A stretch of DNA of 64,000 nt. Source: Palaemon carinicauda. Lineage: Eukaryota; Arthropoda; Malacostraca; Decapoda; Palaemonidae. Each line of letters opens with the position of its first letter. Within the stretch, counting starts at the first letter, position 1. A program made the position numbers and the translations under genes. The notes beneath the pieces are model-generated. The model had not been told where the DNA came from and made no database searches. It worked only from the letters and a program-made list of their open reading frames with translations. This document shows positions 43,160-54,230 of this stretch, in pieces. The stretch covers positions 1,546,888-1,610,887 of the forward strand of contig NC_090735.1 in NCBI RefSeq assembly GCF_036898095.1. Direction: 5' to 3'.

Positions 43160-44200
43160 GCCCTCAACCTTCTGCTACCTGTCCAAAAAGGAGCCTGAGG
43201 TTAGACCAGCTGTTGTGTAGCCACCACAGAGCGATAGAAAACGTATCGAGACTCCTGTGGGTCACGCCCTGCAGGAAGCGGGCTGCGAAGGTCATTAGAC
43301 GCTTCCAGACTCCAGTTGTAGCACCTGCGTCACAGAGTAGTATTACTCGAAGGCGAGGGACGTTGCGATGTATCCAACATCGTGCTGTAGGGCGACGTGA
43401 CGGGGGAGGGTCTGAAAACAGGTCGAGATGAATTTCCTTGAGTCCGGGCTGAAGAGGTATACTGGTGACTCTCCCCCCATGTCCTCCTTGTGCTCCCAAA
43501 TCGGCTGCAACTGAGGACAAACTGCAGCTGTTCCCAGCGCTAACCTCTCGTTTCCTTACTGGCAAGAAAGAGAAGGTCTTGGGACATCAGACACAGAATG
43601 GAGACTCGAAATCTTGAATGAATCGGACCGAAGGGCCGGGACCCTCAGATACTGAGTCTAGCCAACAACTCAGGAGCGAGCCTGAATGTTGCCTTCCCCT
43701 CTTCCTTAGAAAGGGGGGAGTAGTAAGAGACCAAGAAGATTGCTTACACACTGGCCGTGGCCAGAGTGAGCAGAAGACCCAAGGCGGAATACAATCCGAG
43801 GCCTGTCGTAAAAGGGTCTTGAGAAGATCTCTTAAAGGACTAAAAGTCCGAGCCATGCTCCAAGTTGGAGGTCTTCCTCCGACTAGGGCAGGGACGATCG
43901 TAGCTTCGCATGAGCGAGGATAGATCCAGCGGGCAGGAAAAAGTTATTCCTTTAAGCCTGAAGGTCAGGGAAAGGCTGAGCGACAGGCTTCATTGCCGAG
44001 AGCGGAAAGGAGTTTCCTCCCGCCGAAAGGCAATAAGACCGTTATTGCTGGAGAAGAGGCCTCAAGGGAAGAGGTATATCTCCCACGGCACCAACCACCT
44101 TAGACTCTTCACTTTGCCTGGGAGACCCCTATGGATGACTATCGCAGATGACGCGACCTCCGTACCGCGACTATAGCGGGTTGTCTCTTCTAGAGGAAGC
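43160..44200 (-). pseudogene. Tyrosine recombinase remnant of element D
   Basis: Collinear with the YR of element E. Visible fragments on the minus strand: GVWKRLMTFAARFLQGVTHR, DTFSI (from 43164-43565), where the nucleophile block reads AARFLQ instead of TAHYLQ, so Tyr is lost. Upstream parts (43587-43856: LRDLLKTLLRQASD) are frame-shifted. Confidence 0.7.
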
Positions 44201-46060
44201 GTAGTGTCTCCAGGCATGAAGCCGAAGCGATCCCCGGTTCGGGAGAGATGTCGCAGTGTGGTTGCTTGAGTAGTCTGCGCCATGGGAGAAGCTCTCCCGG
44301 GAGTTCCGTCAGGGGAAGCAGAGGGTCCAGAAACCGTTCTGCGCATAGTCCCAGTGGAGCTCTCCCATTGAAAGGTTGACAGACAACCTGGTCTTGTTGA
44401 GACCCATTGTCCACAGACAAAAAGGAGGGAAGACGCAGGCGTCGAAGTTGTCCCACCATCACCGGAATGCATCTTGCCAGAGTCTCGGGGTCTGAGACTG
44501 GGGGGAAGAATAGCGGAAGCTTGAGGTTCCAAGCTATCGCGATCAGGTCCCCCAGACCAGCACTTGCTGGTTACCCAAGGTCAAAGACCCCCAGGTACAC
44601 TCTCTCTATGAGGCTCTGCTCGGATAGTCTGAGAAACATTCCCCTGCCTGGAATGAGAGAGCCGATGGTGGTATTGAGAGAATCTCAATCATCCCGGTAT
44701 CTCTACTGCAAGATGTGAAGGTGTGAAAATGCGTCCCCTGCTGGTTAGAATGAAGTCGACGCGCAGGAGCTGTAGGATCTGAAGAGGGGCCAGACTAAGG
44801 ACCCTAAGCCTGCCTGAATGATGGAGAGGTATCCTTCAGGTCTTGACCATAGGCCTGGACCGGAACCTGCCCCCCCCCCCCCCCACTTTCCTTTGACGAG
44901 TCCGAGAACCGCATCAAGAATGTGGGGAAAGGACGAGAATATCCACTACCATCAAGAGGCTCCATAGGTCAACACCCATTGCAGGTCTAATAGTTCCGCT
45001 GGTCCCATAGGGCCAGGGAGTCCGGTTAAACATTGCCTGAAGCCACCGGAACTTGGATCGCCCCACATGGAACTTATCCTGAGGCGACCGTTCGGACTAT
45101 AGACGGGTCAATGAGGAAAGAAGAACTAGGAAACGTTCCAAGGTAGGGCTGAAAGCTCTGCTTGACTGAGAACAGGTACTGCGACTCTCCTCACTCTTGC
45201 CACAGTCAACCGAAAGGAAGGCTCGGAGGATGTGGTAACAGAATCTGGCGTCCCCAGGTGGTCACCCATCCAAGTACCGACGTTGCTTAACCTCGTTGGA
45301 CAGACGAGAAGCGGGGTTTCCAATGTGGTAAGGCGGTTGACTCAATATCATGGCCAGATACTCCAGATGTTGAGGCAGAGGAAGAGAAGGCTCCAAGCAA
45401 AATATCATGAGCCCACACTCATGGTAAGCATCCGGAAGCTTGTCCCGGCGCTGAAGAAGGTTGAAACCCGAGCCTACCGGAGTTGACCAGCCCTCCAAAC
45501 AGCAGAGGAGGCGGAAGCCTGCACCTGAGCGGCCAAGAGGAAGGCAGGGAGAGTTCTCTGGGGAAACAAACCTGCTATGCCACGGCGGGATAGCCACACT
45601 GCATCATAAGCAGGAATACTTGCAGTCTAGGCTGAATTCGACGAGCACCCTGGAAGATGGATGGAATGGAAACTGAAAGTACCCGTCCTTCCGATCCAGG
45701 GTTTAAGGAGTCCTGTCGCCTCGTTACCAGTCTGATCGATTCTGCTGGTCTACGCTGGCCGAAGTTTGTTCGACAAACTTGATCAGGGCTGAGAGGTCGA
45801 CTATGGACATCCCCTCTCAGATCCTTCCTTACAAGAAAGGATCGACTGAGGGGGCCGGGGGTGAAGCCGTCGATGATCCTAAGGAAGACCTTCGCCTAAG
45901 GTATGGATCATTCTGCCCAACCGGGCAACTCTGCTGACGCTATGGCATAGAGGTTCAGAGGCACTGAATTCGCTGACAGAGACGGCAGGCGCGATATCCT
46001 TGGCTACTCACAGAGATTGTGCGGGAATGGGCATCGGGAAGCTGTCATTCGGATGAGTAA
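44200..46060 (-). pseudogene. RT-RNase H-methyltransferase-like remnant of element D
   Basis: Nucleotide-level collinearity with 52.4-53.9 kb of element E. The RT palm appears at 45262-45597 as GFRLLCCLEGWSTP in place of the LLRYLDDWLIL of E. Poly(C) run at 44869-44885 at the place where E has a homopolymer frameshift. No continuous frame. Confidence 0.65.
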
Positions 46061-49000
46061 CCTTAGACATCCTCCCAGCGAAAAACCTGCAATCCTAGAG
46101 TTCGTGAACTCCTTTAAGGACTATGCCCCCCCCGGGGGAGTCTCCCGTGCCATCTGTTCCTGACAGGAGGAAACTGCAATTGGACACCTTGTCCCAGTTG
46201 TCGTAGCCGATAACTTAGGCCGACGTGGTTGAAAGAAAAGGGCGCTGGAGCCCTGCAGAGTCTGGAAGAAAGCGCCTTGGAGGAGTGAAACCGGAAGTCG
46301 ATTTACTCCGCACAGCAGCTGTCTAAGTCTCTGTCCTTGGGCACAAACAAAATCTTCTCAAGGATGGAAGGGTGTCTGAGGTCGTCGACCTCCACAGATG
46401 AGACACCCGAAGGAAGCCCTCAGTCAGCGCGTCCAGATGGTACAACATCGAGCTTGTCCGCAAGTTAGAAACTTAACGACGAAAGGCCAAGGTGCCTGAG
46501 CTCGAGAGGCCCTTGATCTTCCTGTAGCTTCCTTGAACCAAACCTCGGGCCGTAACCGAGGAGGGAAAGAACCTGGTAAGCTCCCAGAGGAAGAGGTAAG
46601 CAGTCACCCCTTGTCCGATGGAGAAATCTCGAACGGAAAGCCCCCCCGCCAAAAATCCTTCCAGGGAATGACGGGGAAGGGCTAACCAAGGTTCAGGAAT
46701 AGAGGAGTGTTGCTCAGATCTCCCTTAAGTTTCTCCTATTCTTGCAAGTGCCATGCTCTGTGTGTACGGGGTGAGGCCGTGTTCTGGAAATACGCTCCAG
46801 AAGAACTCGCCAGGCTGGTCATGCTGCGAAAACCCCATTGGGAATCGTGGTCGCAATTGCCCTGGAGCTCGCGCGACGGGAATTCCTGGTGGTCGGCGAG
46901 CGATAACCCATAGACGAGCAATGGATACAGCAAGAAATAAGCCGACATTTGTGCGAAGAAACACTGTAGGTTCGCGCGACGGAACACCATCCGTCCTCGC
47001 GATGGAAAAACCGTTGGTTCGCGCGTGGGCGAACATTGGAGAGCATGAGCGTAGACGTGCAGGCACGTGGGCGTGTGGTCGTGCGGTTGCACGGCGAGCG
47101 GTCGCGCGGTTGCACGGGCGAGCGGTTGCTCGGTTGCACGGGCGAGCGGTCGCACGGTTGCACGGGCGAGCGGTCGCGTGGGCGAGCGGGCGCGCAGGCG
47201 AGCGGTCGTGAGGGTGGGCAGGTGGATGAGAGCGAGTCCGAGGCGGCGAACGCAAGCGTTAGCGCGATGGCGAGGAAACGCGCTGCCGCGTGGGCAAGGA
47301 GGACCGCTGGCGATATAGATCAACAAGCGATCGGTGGTGAGCTGGTGAGCGCTAACGCGCAGGTTGGCGATGGCGCGTTGTGTTATGCCGACGCGATGGT
47401 CGAGCAGTATGCGCAGGTGAGCGATCGTGCGTTGGCGAGCAGTATGCGAAGGTGAGCGATCGCGAGCAGTGATCAGCATGCACTGGGTCGTGCGATGGTG
47501 ATCAGTATGCGCAGGGTCGCGTGATGGTGATCAGCATGCCAGGGTCGCGCGATGGCGATCAGCAAGCGCAGGTCGGCGGTCGCGCGATGGCGAACAGCAT
47601 CTGCAGGTGGGCGATCGCGCGATGGCGAACAGCATCTGCAGGTGGGCGATCGCGTGATGGCGAACAGCATACGCAGTTGAGGGTCGCGCGATGGCGATCA
47701 GCATGCGCAGGGTCGAGCGATGGCGATCAGCATGCGCAGGGTCGAGCGATGGCGATCAGCATGCGCAGGGTCGAGCGATGGCGATCAGCATCCGCAGGTG
47801 TGCGGTCGCACGATGGCGATCAGCATCCGCAGTTGGGGGTCGCGCGATGGCGATCAGCATCCGCAGTCGGGGGTCGCGCGATGGCGTTCAGCATCCGCAG
47901 TCGGGGGTCGCGCGATGGCGTTCAGCATCCGCAGTCGGGGGTCGCGCGATGGCGATCAGCATCCGCAGTCGGGGGTCGCGCGATGGCGATCAGCATCCGC
48001 AGTCGAGGGTCGCGCGATGGCGATCAGCATCCGCAGTCGAGGGTCGCGCGATGGCGATCAGCATCCGCAGTCGAGGGTCGCGCGATGGCGTTCAGCATCC
48101 GCAGTCGAGGGTCGCGCGATGGCGATCAGCATCCGCAGTCGAGGGTCGCGCGATGGCGATCAGCATCCGCAGTCGAGGGTCGCGCGATGGCGATCAGCAT
48201 CCGCAGTCGAGGGTCGCGCGATGGCGATCAGCATCCGCAGTCGAGGGTCGCGCGATGGCGATCAGCAGTCGCAGTCGAGGGTCGCGCGATGGAGAGCAGC
48301 ATCCGCAGTCGAGGGTCGCGCGATGGCGATCAGCATCCTCAGTCGAGGGTCGCGCGATGGAGAGCAGCATCCGCAGTCGAGGGTCGCGCGATGGCGATCA
48401 GCATCCGCAGGTGAGCTAGTAGCTGGCAAACCATGTTCCTTCAGAAGTGTTGGAGAACGGTGGCGTGCCGGCTGTAACACACGTGGGCGATCCGGAGATC
48501 GCTGGCGAGCTGATGATCGCTGGCGAGCTGATGATCGCTGGCGAGCTGATGATCGCTGACGAGCAGAAGGCTAGGCGTGGAAGCCTGCGCAAAGAAGAAG
48601 AGTCCTTGACCCCGACCTGAACCGAAGTTCTAGATCGCAAGGGCGAACGTGGGCACACAGGGCGCGTAACAGGAACCAACAGGAACCGCAGGGATGATCA
48701 TCTTGAAAGCGCTGACGAACAGGAGAGCACTGATGAGCAGAAGAGCGCCTGTGTGCTCACACTGAGCAGGAGCAGGAGAGAACACAGCAGAAGGGCGCGC
48801 AGGGAAACCCTGACACGCAAGGGAAGAACCCCCGTGGGGGCAACCCTTTGCCCCGAAGGGATCGTTGTCCGCCGGGAGACTGATGTCCGTCGGAAGACCG
48901 CTGTCCGTCGGGAAGACCGTTGTCCGTCGGGAAGACCGTTGCCCGTCGGAAGACGAGATCAGACTGCTGTCCATCTGCACCAAGGCGGAAGATCGAGAAA

Positions 49001-49420
49001 AAGGAGTTGTAGGCTGCAAACGGAGATCCAAAAAGGTGCCTCAAGCACCCTTATAGGGAGATGAGAGGCCCTTACGACGAGGCGGACGGTGGGCCTCACG
49101 GCGAGGGAGGCCAACAGCAACAGCAAAAACCTCCGAAGAGGAGTCTCTATGAGTGTACTCTCTCACGAACGAAAGAGAAACACTTCGTGGAAGAGACTGG
49201 TCAGCCAGTGACCTAAAAGGAGCAATCCTCCGAAGAGGAGCTCCTGCAGTTGCCCAGCCCCTTGAGCGAAACTGCAGGTGCGACCGCTCAGCACCAAGAG
49301 CATAGTCGCACGAAAAAAAGGGAAGAGAAGAACCCCCCAAAAAGGGGAAAAACTCAAGCCTGGACAGGAAAAACTTCCCTCGGAAGGAAAGTTATCCGCC
49401 CAAGGATGCAAGCCTCCTGA
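46060..49420 (-). pseudogene. gag remnant of element D
   Basis: Decayed gag. Recognisable segments: EAHRPPRRKGLSSPYKGA (49041-49340), matching KAHCPLRRKGLPSPYKGV in element E, and an Arg/Ala/Pro-rich stretch at 46736-47479 (repeats of RPLARAT). The middle is replaced by a minisatellite (47685-48417). No Cys-rich start is recognised, so the 5' part is probably deleted. Confidence 0.6.
47685..48417. repeat. 29- and 34-bp minisatellite in gag of element D
   Basis: Begins with about four 29-bp units (GATCAGCATGCGCAGGGTCG...) and continues with about 18 units of 34 bp built on TCGCGCGATGGCGATCAGCA and TCCGCAGTCGAGG. GC-rich. Since 34 is not a multiple of 3, three units make a 34-residue peptide repeat and the plus strand stays open in all three frames (open stretches within 47521-48559). 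I regard these as repeat artefacts. Confidence 0.93.
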
Positions 49421-49978
49421 GAGTTCTAAAATGAACTGGAGAGCTGTCCGTCGTCACGGGAGTACTACCAGTAGAAGGAGACACGCCCCTGACGAAAATA
49501 CAAGGGGGGAGGCAGCAACAGCCAAATCCCCAGGACTCAACCAGACAGCTCACACCGTTGCTATATTACAGAAACAAACTAGATCGGTAACTGTAAAAAA
49601 ATAAAACAAATAATATTAGTACACATTCATTCCCCCGGGAAGGCTCCGAAGAGGAATCCCGAGGGAAAGGAACAAGAATTACACAACAGGCACGTGCCCT
49701 CACAACCACTTACACTCGCGGAAGGAGAGCTGTAACCAAAACAGAATTATAACAATTATAATTATGTAACTATGTAATTATGAAATTTAAAAATGAATGA
49801 ACACTAAAGAAAGAACGAAAACCCCGAAAGGAATCGTTCTACAAGCTGAAAAACAAAAAACAACTACAATTAGATTCATAACTAATTGAGACAAACATAC
49901 GGCGTAGCAACCCCCACACGGAAAGGAAGCTAGGCTACAAGGCCGTAGTAACACGTAGTAAAAGGGTGAACGACCTCA

Positions 49979-50011
<33 letters not shown>

Positions 50012-50269
50012 TAAGTCAAACTCGATCGCCACCCATAAAATTACGCCGTGGTGGCCTAACTGCCGAGGCCTCCACGAGATATCGTACACTACACACACAA
50101 ATCTGAAAAGGAAACGTACTCATTTCTATACTCAAATATATATACAAACATGAAAACATGTTTACATATATATTGAGTAAATGAAAAGTAAGCGATTAAG
50201 TAAAGACAAAACAAACAATGGCTGCCAAGCGAGGACCAAGACAGAGACGTCTGTCACAGTCCGAGCCAA
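49421..50269. other. Leader region of element D
   Basis: AT-rich; (GA)n microsatellite at about 49980-50006; no supported ORF. Confidence 0.55.
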
Positions 50270-50440
50270 AAGTGAAAGTGGGTATTCACCTGTGTGTGAG
50301 GGGGAGGAGGGGTAGCTAGCTACCACTCCCCTAACCCCCACCACCCCCCCCGCTAACTAGTGCGGGGGTAATACACCCTCGTTAGATTCTAATGGCTTGC
50401 CATTTCAGCTACGCTAAAAGTAATACCCTTTGTAAATAGC
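50270..50440. repeat. Right inverted terminal repeat of element D
   Basis: Reverse complement of 42415-42576, followed by the outer end GGTTTGTATTTCGGTTACGG and AACAA. Confidence 0.9.
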
Positions 50441-50494
50441 GTGGTTTGTATTTCGGTTACGGAACAATTGTATTTTTCCTAACCATAAAAACCT

Positions 50495-50600
50495 TAGCTA
50501 TTTACGTTGGGTTTACCTTTTAGTGCAGCTGAAATGACAAGCCAATAGTTTCAACAGGGGTTAATTACCCCCGCGCTAGTTAGCGGGGGGTAGGGGAAGG
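50495..50600. repeat. Left inverted terminal repeat of element E
   Basis: Reverse complement of 58083-58190: GTTGGGTTTACCTTTTAGTG, CAGCTGAAATGACAAGCCAA, TTAATTACCCCCGCGCTAGT. A poly(C) run (50612-50628) follows. Confidence 0.88.
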
Positions 50601-50709
50601 GTAGCTTGCTACCCCCCCCCCCCCCCCGCCACACACACACACACCGGTAACTTGCTTCACTTCACTTAGAGGTAGGACTTGACTAGGGGGTCAGGGATGG
50701 CGGGCACAT

Positions 50710-50812
50710 ATGTGTAAATAGCTAAGGTTTGTATGGTTAGGAAAAATACAAATTATCTTCGAATTTGTCATTTGTTCCGTAACCGAAATACAAACCACGC
50801 TATTTACATTGG
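50710..50812. repeat. Internal complementary region of element E
   Basis: GTAAATAGCTAAGGTTTGTA...ATCTTCGAATTTGTCAT mirrors the left end including the 20 bp missing from the D-E junction; TTGTTCCGTAACCGAAATAC...CTATTTACATTGGG mirrors the right end (58165-58206). Confidence 0.87.
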
Positions 50813-51288
50813 GTGACTTACCCCTTAGGAAGGGTGGAAAGTCCCCAGCCTTACTGACTTTGGCTTGCCCGGAGGCTAGATCCCTCAGTGAGCAGCACTA
50901 GAGAAAGGGAGCCCCTGTACCTCACAAGTTCCTAGCATCGCTAGGAACGAGTGGCCTACATAAGCAGTGTGTGGAGGAGAGCGTGACTCGTCCTATGAAG
51001 TTGACCTTGAGACCTTCAGATAGGAATTCTAGGATAGGACGTTCACAATACTACCTTGTCAGGGTATGGGAGACGCAACAGTATTAAGCTTAATACTAGG
51101 AGCACAAAGAAGCATGGGTTACCTGCAGAGGTCGAGGTCAGCTATGCGAGGACCAGGATGCTGCTTCCCCAAGAGAGGGGAGAATGAAGAAAGAAGTAAG
51201 GGTCAGACATACTCTTTCATTCACACAGACTAAGACCGGGTAACAACGCCCTCAACCTATTGCTACTTGTCCAAAAAGGAGCCTGAGG

Positions 51289-52461
51289 TTAGACCAGCTG
51301 TTGTGCAGCCACCACAGGGCCGATAGAAAACTTATCGAGGCTCCTGTGGGTCACGTCTTGCAGGTAGTGGGCTGTGAAGGTCGTCTGACGCTTCCAGACC
51401 CCAGCTTGAAGTACCTGCGTCACAGAGAAGTTTCTCTTGAAGGCCAGGGATGTAGCAATACCCCTGACATCATGGGCCCGAGGGCGACGTGACAGAGGAG
51501 GGTCAGGATTCAAGGCATGGTGGATAACCCTTCGAATCCAAGCTGAGATGGTGTTCCTGGTGACCCTCCTCTTAGTCCTGCCTGTGCTCACAAACAAAGC
51601 TCGCACTTGAGGACGGACTGCAGCCGTTCTCTTCAAGTAGTGCCTCAGACACCTCACTGGACATAGTAGCAGCTGGTCTGGGTCACTTGTTACAGAACGG
51701 AGACTCGCGATCCTGAAAGAGCCGAAGCGAGGATCCGGCACTCCAGGATTCTGAGTCTTGGCAACATACTCAGGGACGAACCTGAACGTTACCTCCCCCC
51801 ATCCCCTTGAATGGGCGATGTCGTACGAGAGACCATGAAGTTCACTAACCCGCTTGGCCAAAGCCAAAGCGAGTAGGAAAGCCGTCTTCCAAGACAGGTG
51901 GCGATCGGAGGCCTGGCGTAATGGTTCGAAGGGAGGTCTCTTAAGAGACCTGAGGACTCGAACCACGTTCCAAGGAGGAGGTCTCACTTCCGACTGGGGG
52001 CAGGTAAGCTCATAGCTACGTATGAGTAAAGAGAGTTCTAGCGATGAAGAAATATCCACGCCCTTCAGTCTGAAGGCCAAGCTTAAGGCTGAGCGACAGC
52101 CTTTCACTGCCGAGACAGAAAGGCGCATTTCTTCCCGCAGATAAACGAGGAAGTCCGCTATTGCTGGAATAGTGTCATCGAGTGGAGAGATACCCCCTCC
52201 ACAACACCTACCACAAAAGACTCTCCAGTTTGCTTGGTAGACTCCCTCAGAGGACCTTCGCAGGTGCCGAGACATTCTCTCCATAATCTGTTGCGAAAAG
52301 CCTCTCTCCGCGAGGAGACGCTGGATAGTCTCCAGGCATGAAGCCGAAGCGAGGCTACGGCCTTGTGAGGGACGCCGGAGTGGGGTTGTCTGAGAAGCTC
52401 GTGTCATGGAGGAAGCTCCCTCGGGAGTTCCGTCAGGAGCTACAGAAGGTCCGGAAACCAT
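51289..52461 (-). CDS. Tyrosine recombinase (ORF3) of element E
   Basis: About 390 residues from the Met chosen at 52461; the frame is open to 53148, but upstream it overlaps the RNase H region in another frame. Core-binding part: VYQANWRVFCGRC, SVSAVKGCRSALSLAF. Complete catalytic set: Arg in LAKRVSELHGL, His-x-x-Arg in HDVRGIATSLAF, Trp in AGVWKRQTTF, nucleophile Tyr in FTAHYLQDVTHR, and the conserved tail IGPVVAAQQLV. It would join circular element DNA to a target; for family Z the likely targets include ends of related elements, judging from the D-E junction (inference). No frameshift or stop seen. Its start overlaps the end of the RNase H/methyltransferase-like frame by about 20 nt. Confidence 0.9.
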   Translation of the reverse strand: MVSGPSVAPDGTPEGASSMTRASQTTPLRRPSQGRSLASASCLETIQRLLAERGFSQQIMERMSRHLRRSSEGVYQANWRVFCGRCCGGGISPLDDTIPAIADFLVYLREEMRLSVSAVKGCRSALSLAFRLKGVDISSSLELSLLIRSYELTCPQSEVRPPPWNVVRVLRSLKRPPFEPLRQASDRHLSWKTAFLLALALAKRVSELHGLSYDIAHSRGWGEVTFRFVPEYVAKTQNPGVPDPRFGSFRIASLRSVTSDPDQLLLCPVRCLRHYLKRTAAVRPQVRALFVSTGRTKRRVTRNTISAWIRRVIHHALNPDPPLSRRPRAHDVRGIATSLAFKRNFSVTQVLQAGVWKRQTTFTAHYLQDVTHRSLDKFSIGPVVAAQQLV

Positions 52462-53105
52462 TCCACGTGATGCCATAGCGGAGCTACCAGAGTCATCGAA
52501 TAGTTGACCGATAGTCTGGTCCTGTTGAGCACCCTTCTCATCAGACAGAACGGTGGGAAGGCGTACACGTCGATGTTGTCCCACTGTTGCTGGAAAGCAT
52601 CTTGCCAGAGTGCTTTGGGGTCCGGGACTGGGGAGCAGTACAGGGGCAGCTTGAAGTTCAAAGCTGTCGCGAACAAGTCCACAGTCGGGGAACCCCACAA
52701 AGTCAGGACTTTGTTGGCTATCTGAGGATCCAAAGACCACTCGGTACTCACTATTTGCGAGGCCCTGCTCAGACTGTCGGCGAGCACATTCCTCTTGCCA
52801 GGAATGAAGCGAGCTGATAGTGTTATCGAGTGGATTTCGGTCCACCTCAGAGTCTCTACTGCAAGATGGGATAGCTGCTGCAAAAAAGTGCCTCCCTGCT
52901 TGTTGATATAAGCCACTACCGTGGTGTTGTCGCTCATCACCACCACGGAGTGACCCGCCAAGGATCGTTGGAACTGCTGAAGAGCCAGAAAAACGGCCTT
53001 CAATTCTAGCAGGTTGATGTGTAGGCACTTTTCTGATTCTGACCAAAGGCCTGAGGCCGTCTGGTTCAGAATGTGCGCCCCCCCCCCACCCTTCTTTTGA
53101 CGCAT
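52440..53105 (-). pseudogene. RNase H and methyltransferase-like part of pol, element E
   Basis: A 221-codon open stretch: RNase H (LELKAVFLALQQF, MSDNTTVVAYINKQGG, NVLADSLSR), then the conserved post-RNase H region (VDLFATALNFKLPLYCSPVP, WDNIDVYAFPPF, LVAPLWHHVEWF). The N-terminal active-site part (LTLFSDASKEGWG, read from 53148) is in another frame: the two meet at an expanded G run (53079-53088 as C on the plus strand), so a homopolymer slip breaks the gene here. The region after RNase H corresponds to what is described in DIRS as a Dam-like methyltransferase domain; its catalytic motif is not clear. Confidence 0.82.
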
Positions 53106-53330
53106 CCGAAAACAGAGTCAATTCCGGGGGGAGGACAAGAAGACTCACTCCCTTTCGCAGGTTCTCGTCGACCAGCCATCATCGCAAGTCCGTCTGTTGC
53201 AGAGACCCCATTGGGATCAGAATGTCCGGAGAATCAAATCTTTGATTCCACCGGGACTTGAGCCGCCATTGAAGGGATCTCATCCTGAGGCGGCTGTTCG
53301 GAACCAGACGAGCCAGGGAGGATAGGTGAC

Positions 53331-53870
53331 CTAATGACCTAAGAGACGCAACCACGACTGGGCGGGGAGTTTTTCTCGCCTGAGGAAGGGTTCTGCTACC
53401 CTCCTCATCCTTGCTATCCGTTCGTCTGATTTGTGGAGATTGGTGTCTATTAGCATGCCTAGATAAAACAGTTGTTGGGACGGCTGCAGAGAGGACTTCT
53501 CGAGGTTTACCACGATCCCCAGATCCTGGCAAAGATCCAGAAGCCTGTCTCGGTGCCGAAGAAGGGTCGACTCCGAGTCTGCTAGGATCAGCCAATCGTC
53601 CAGGTAACGAAGGAGACGAATGCCGTTCCTGTGCGCCCAAGATGAAATCAGGGTGAACACTCTGGTGAACACCTGAGGAGCTGTGGAGAGACCGAAACAC
53701 AGCACCTTGAACTGGTAGATCTTGTCGTCTAGGCAGAATCTCAGGTACTTCCTGGAAGACGGATGGATTGGGATCTGGAAGTACGCGTCCTTTAGATCCA
53801 GTGTGCACATAAGTCTTGTGGTCTCACCGCAAGTCTGACCGTGTCTGCTGTCTCCATGCTGAACCGGCAA
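53331..53870 (-). pseudogene. Reverse transcriptase palm of element E
   Basis: 180-codon open stretch with the RT core: CTLDLKDAYFQIPIHP (first Asp), FKVLCFGLSTAPQVFTRVF, LLRYLDDWLILA (intact YxDD), LGIVVNLEKSSLQPSQ. The residues before CTLDL come from a wrong frame: the upstream fingers region continues at 53824-54205 (GYRVPFTISQPPL, GWRPVIDLSALN) in another frame, so at least one indel lies near 53.82-53.86 kb. The pol start would overlap the gag 3' end. Confidence 0.83.
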
Positions 53871-54230
53871 ACCCGTTCAGAGCTGAGAGGTCGATGACAG
53901 GCCTCCAGCCTCCAGACGCCTTCTTTACAAGAAAGTGTCGATGGAAGAAGCCTGGGGAGCCGTCAACGACCTCCTGGAGAGCACCCTTCTCGAGCATGGT
54001 CTTGACTTCGGCACGAAGGGCCAGCCCCTTTGCCGATCCCATGGCATAGGAGCTCAACGACACTGGATTCGCTGTCAGGGGAGGTTGAGATATTGTGAAC
54101 GGGACGCGATAGCCTTGGCCGATCACTGAGACCGTCCAAGCATCGGCCCCGTGTTGCTGCCACCTGCGGACGCAACGCTGAAGGCATCCCCCCACAGGTG
54201 GACACGCAGGGGGACTGCCACCCCTAGGGC
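53824..54230 (-). pseudogene. RT N-terminal part of element E pol
   Basis: Contains GADAWTVSVIGQGYRVPF, MLEKGALQEV, SPGFFHRHFLVKKASGGWRP and VIDLSALNGF, matching the start of pol in element 2 (RGADSQSVKLLRKGYKIPF, GWRPVLDVSALN). Separated from the palm by a frame change. Confidence 0.8.

Larger units (their letters stand above)
42346..50467 (-). mobile_element. DIRS-like element D (family Z)
   Basis: About 8.1 kb; ITRs 42415-42576 and 50270-50440, ICR about 42610-42720. Minus-strand remnants from the right: leader, gag (about 46.1-49.4 kb, with a large minisatellite), RT, RNase H/methyltransferase-like, YR. All genes are decayed (RT palm CLEGW in place of YLDDW). The left end carries its terminal 20 bp twice. 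The right end runs directly into the left end of element E. Confidence 0.85.

Noticed and set aside
47521..48559. Three overlapping plus-strand open frames of about 240-300 codons
   Set aside because: They are produced by a 34-bp tandem repeat without stops that cycles through all frames inside the gag of element D; no conserved domain.
52462..53148. N-terminal part of the 619-codon frame of element E
   Set aside because: Apart from the first residues (LTLFSDASKEGWG, true RNase H before the frameshift) it is the shadow of RNase H and the methyltransferase-like region.
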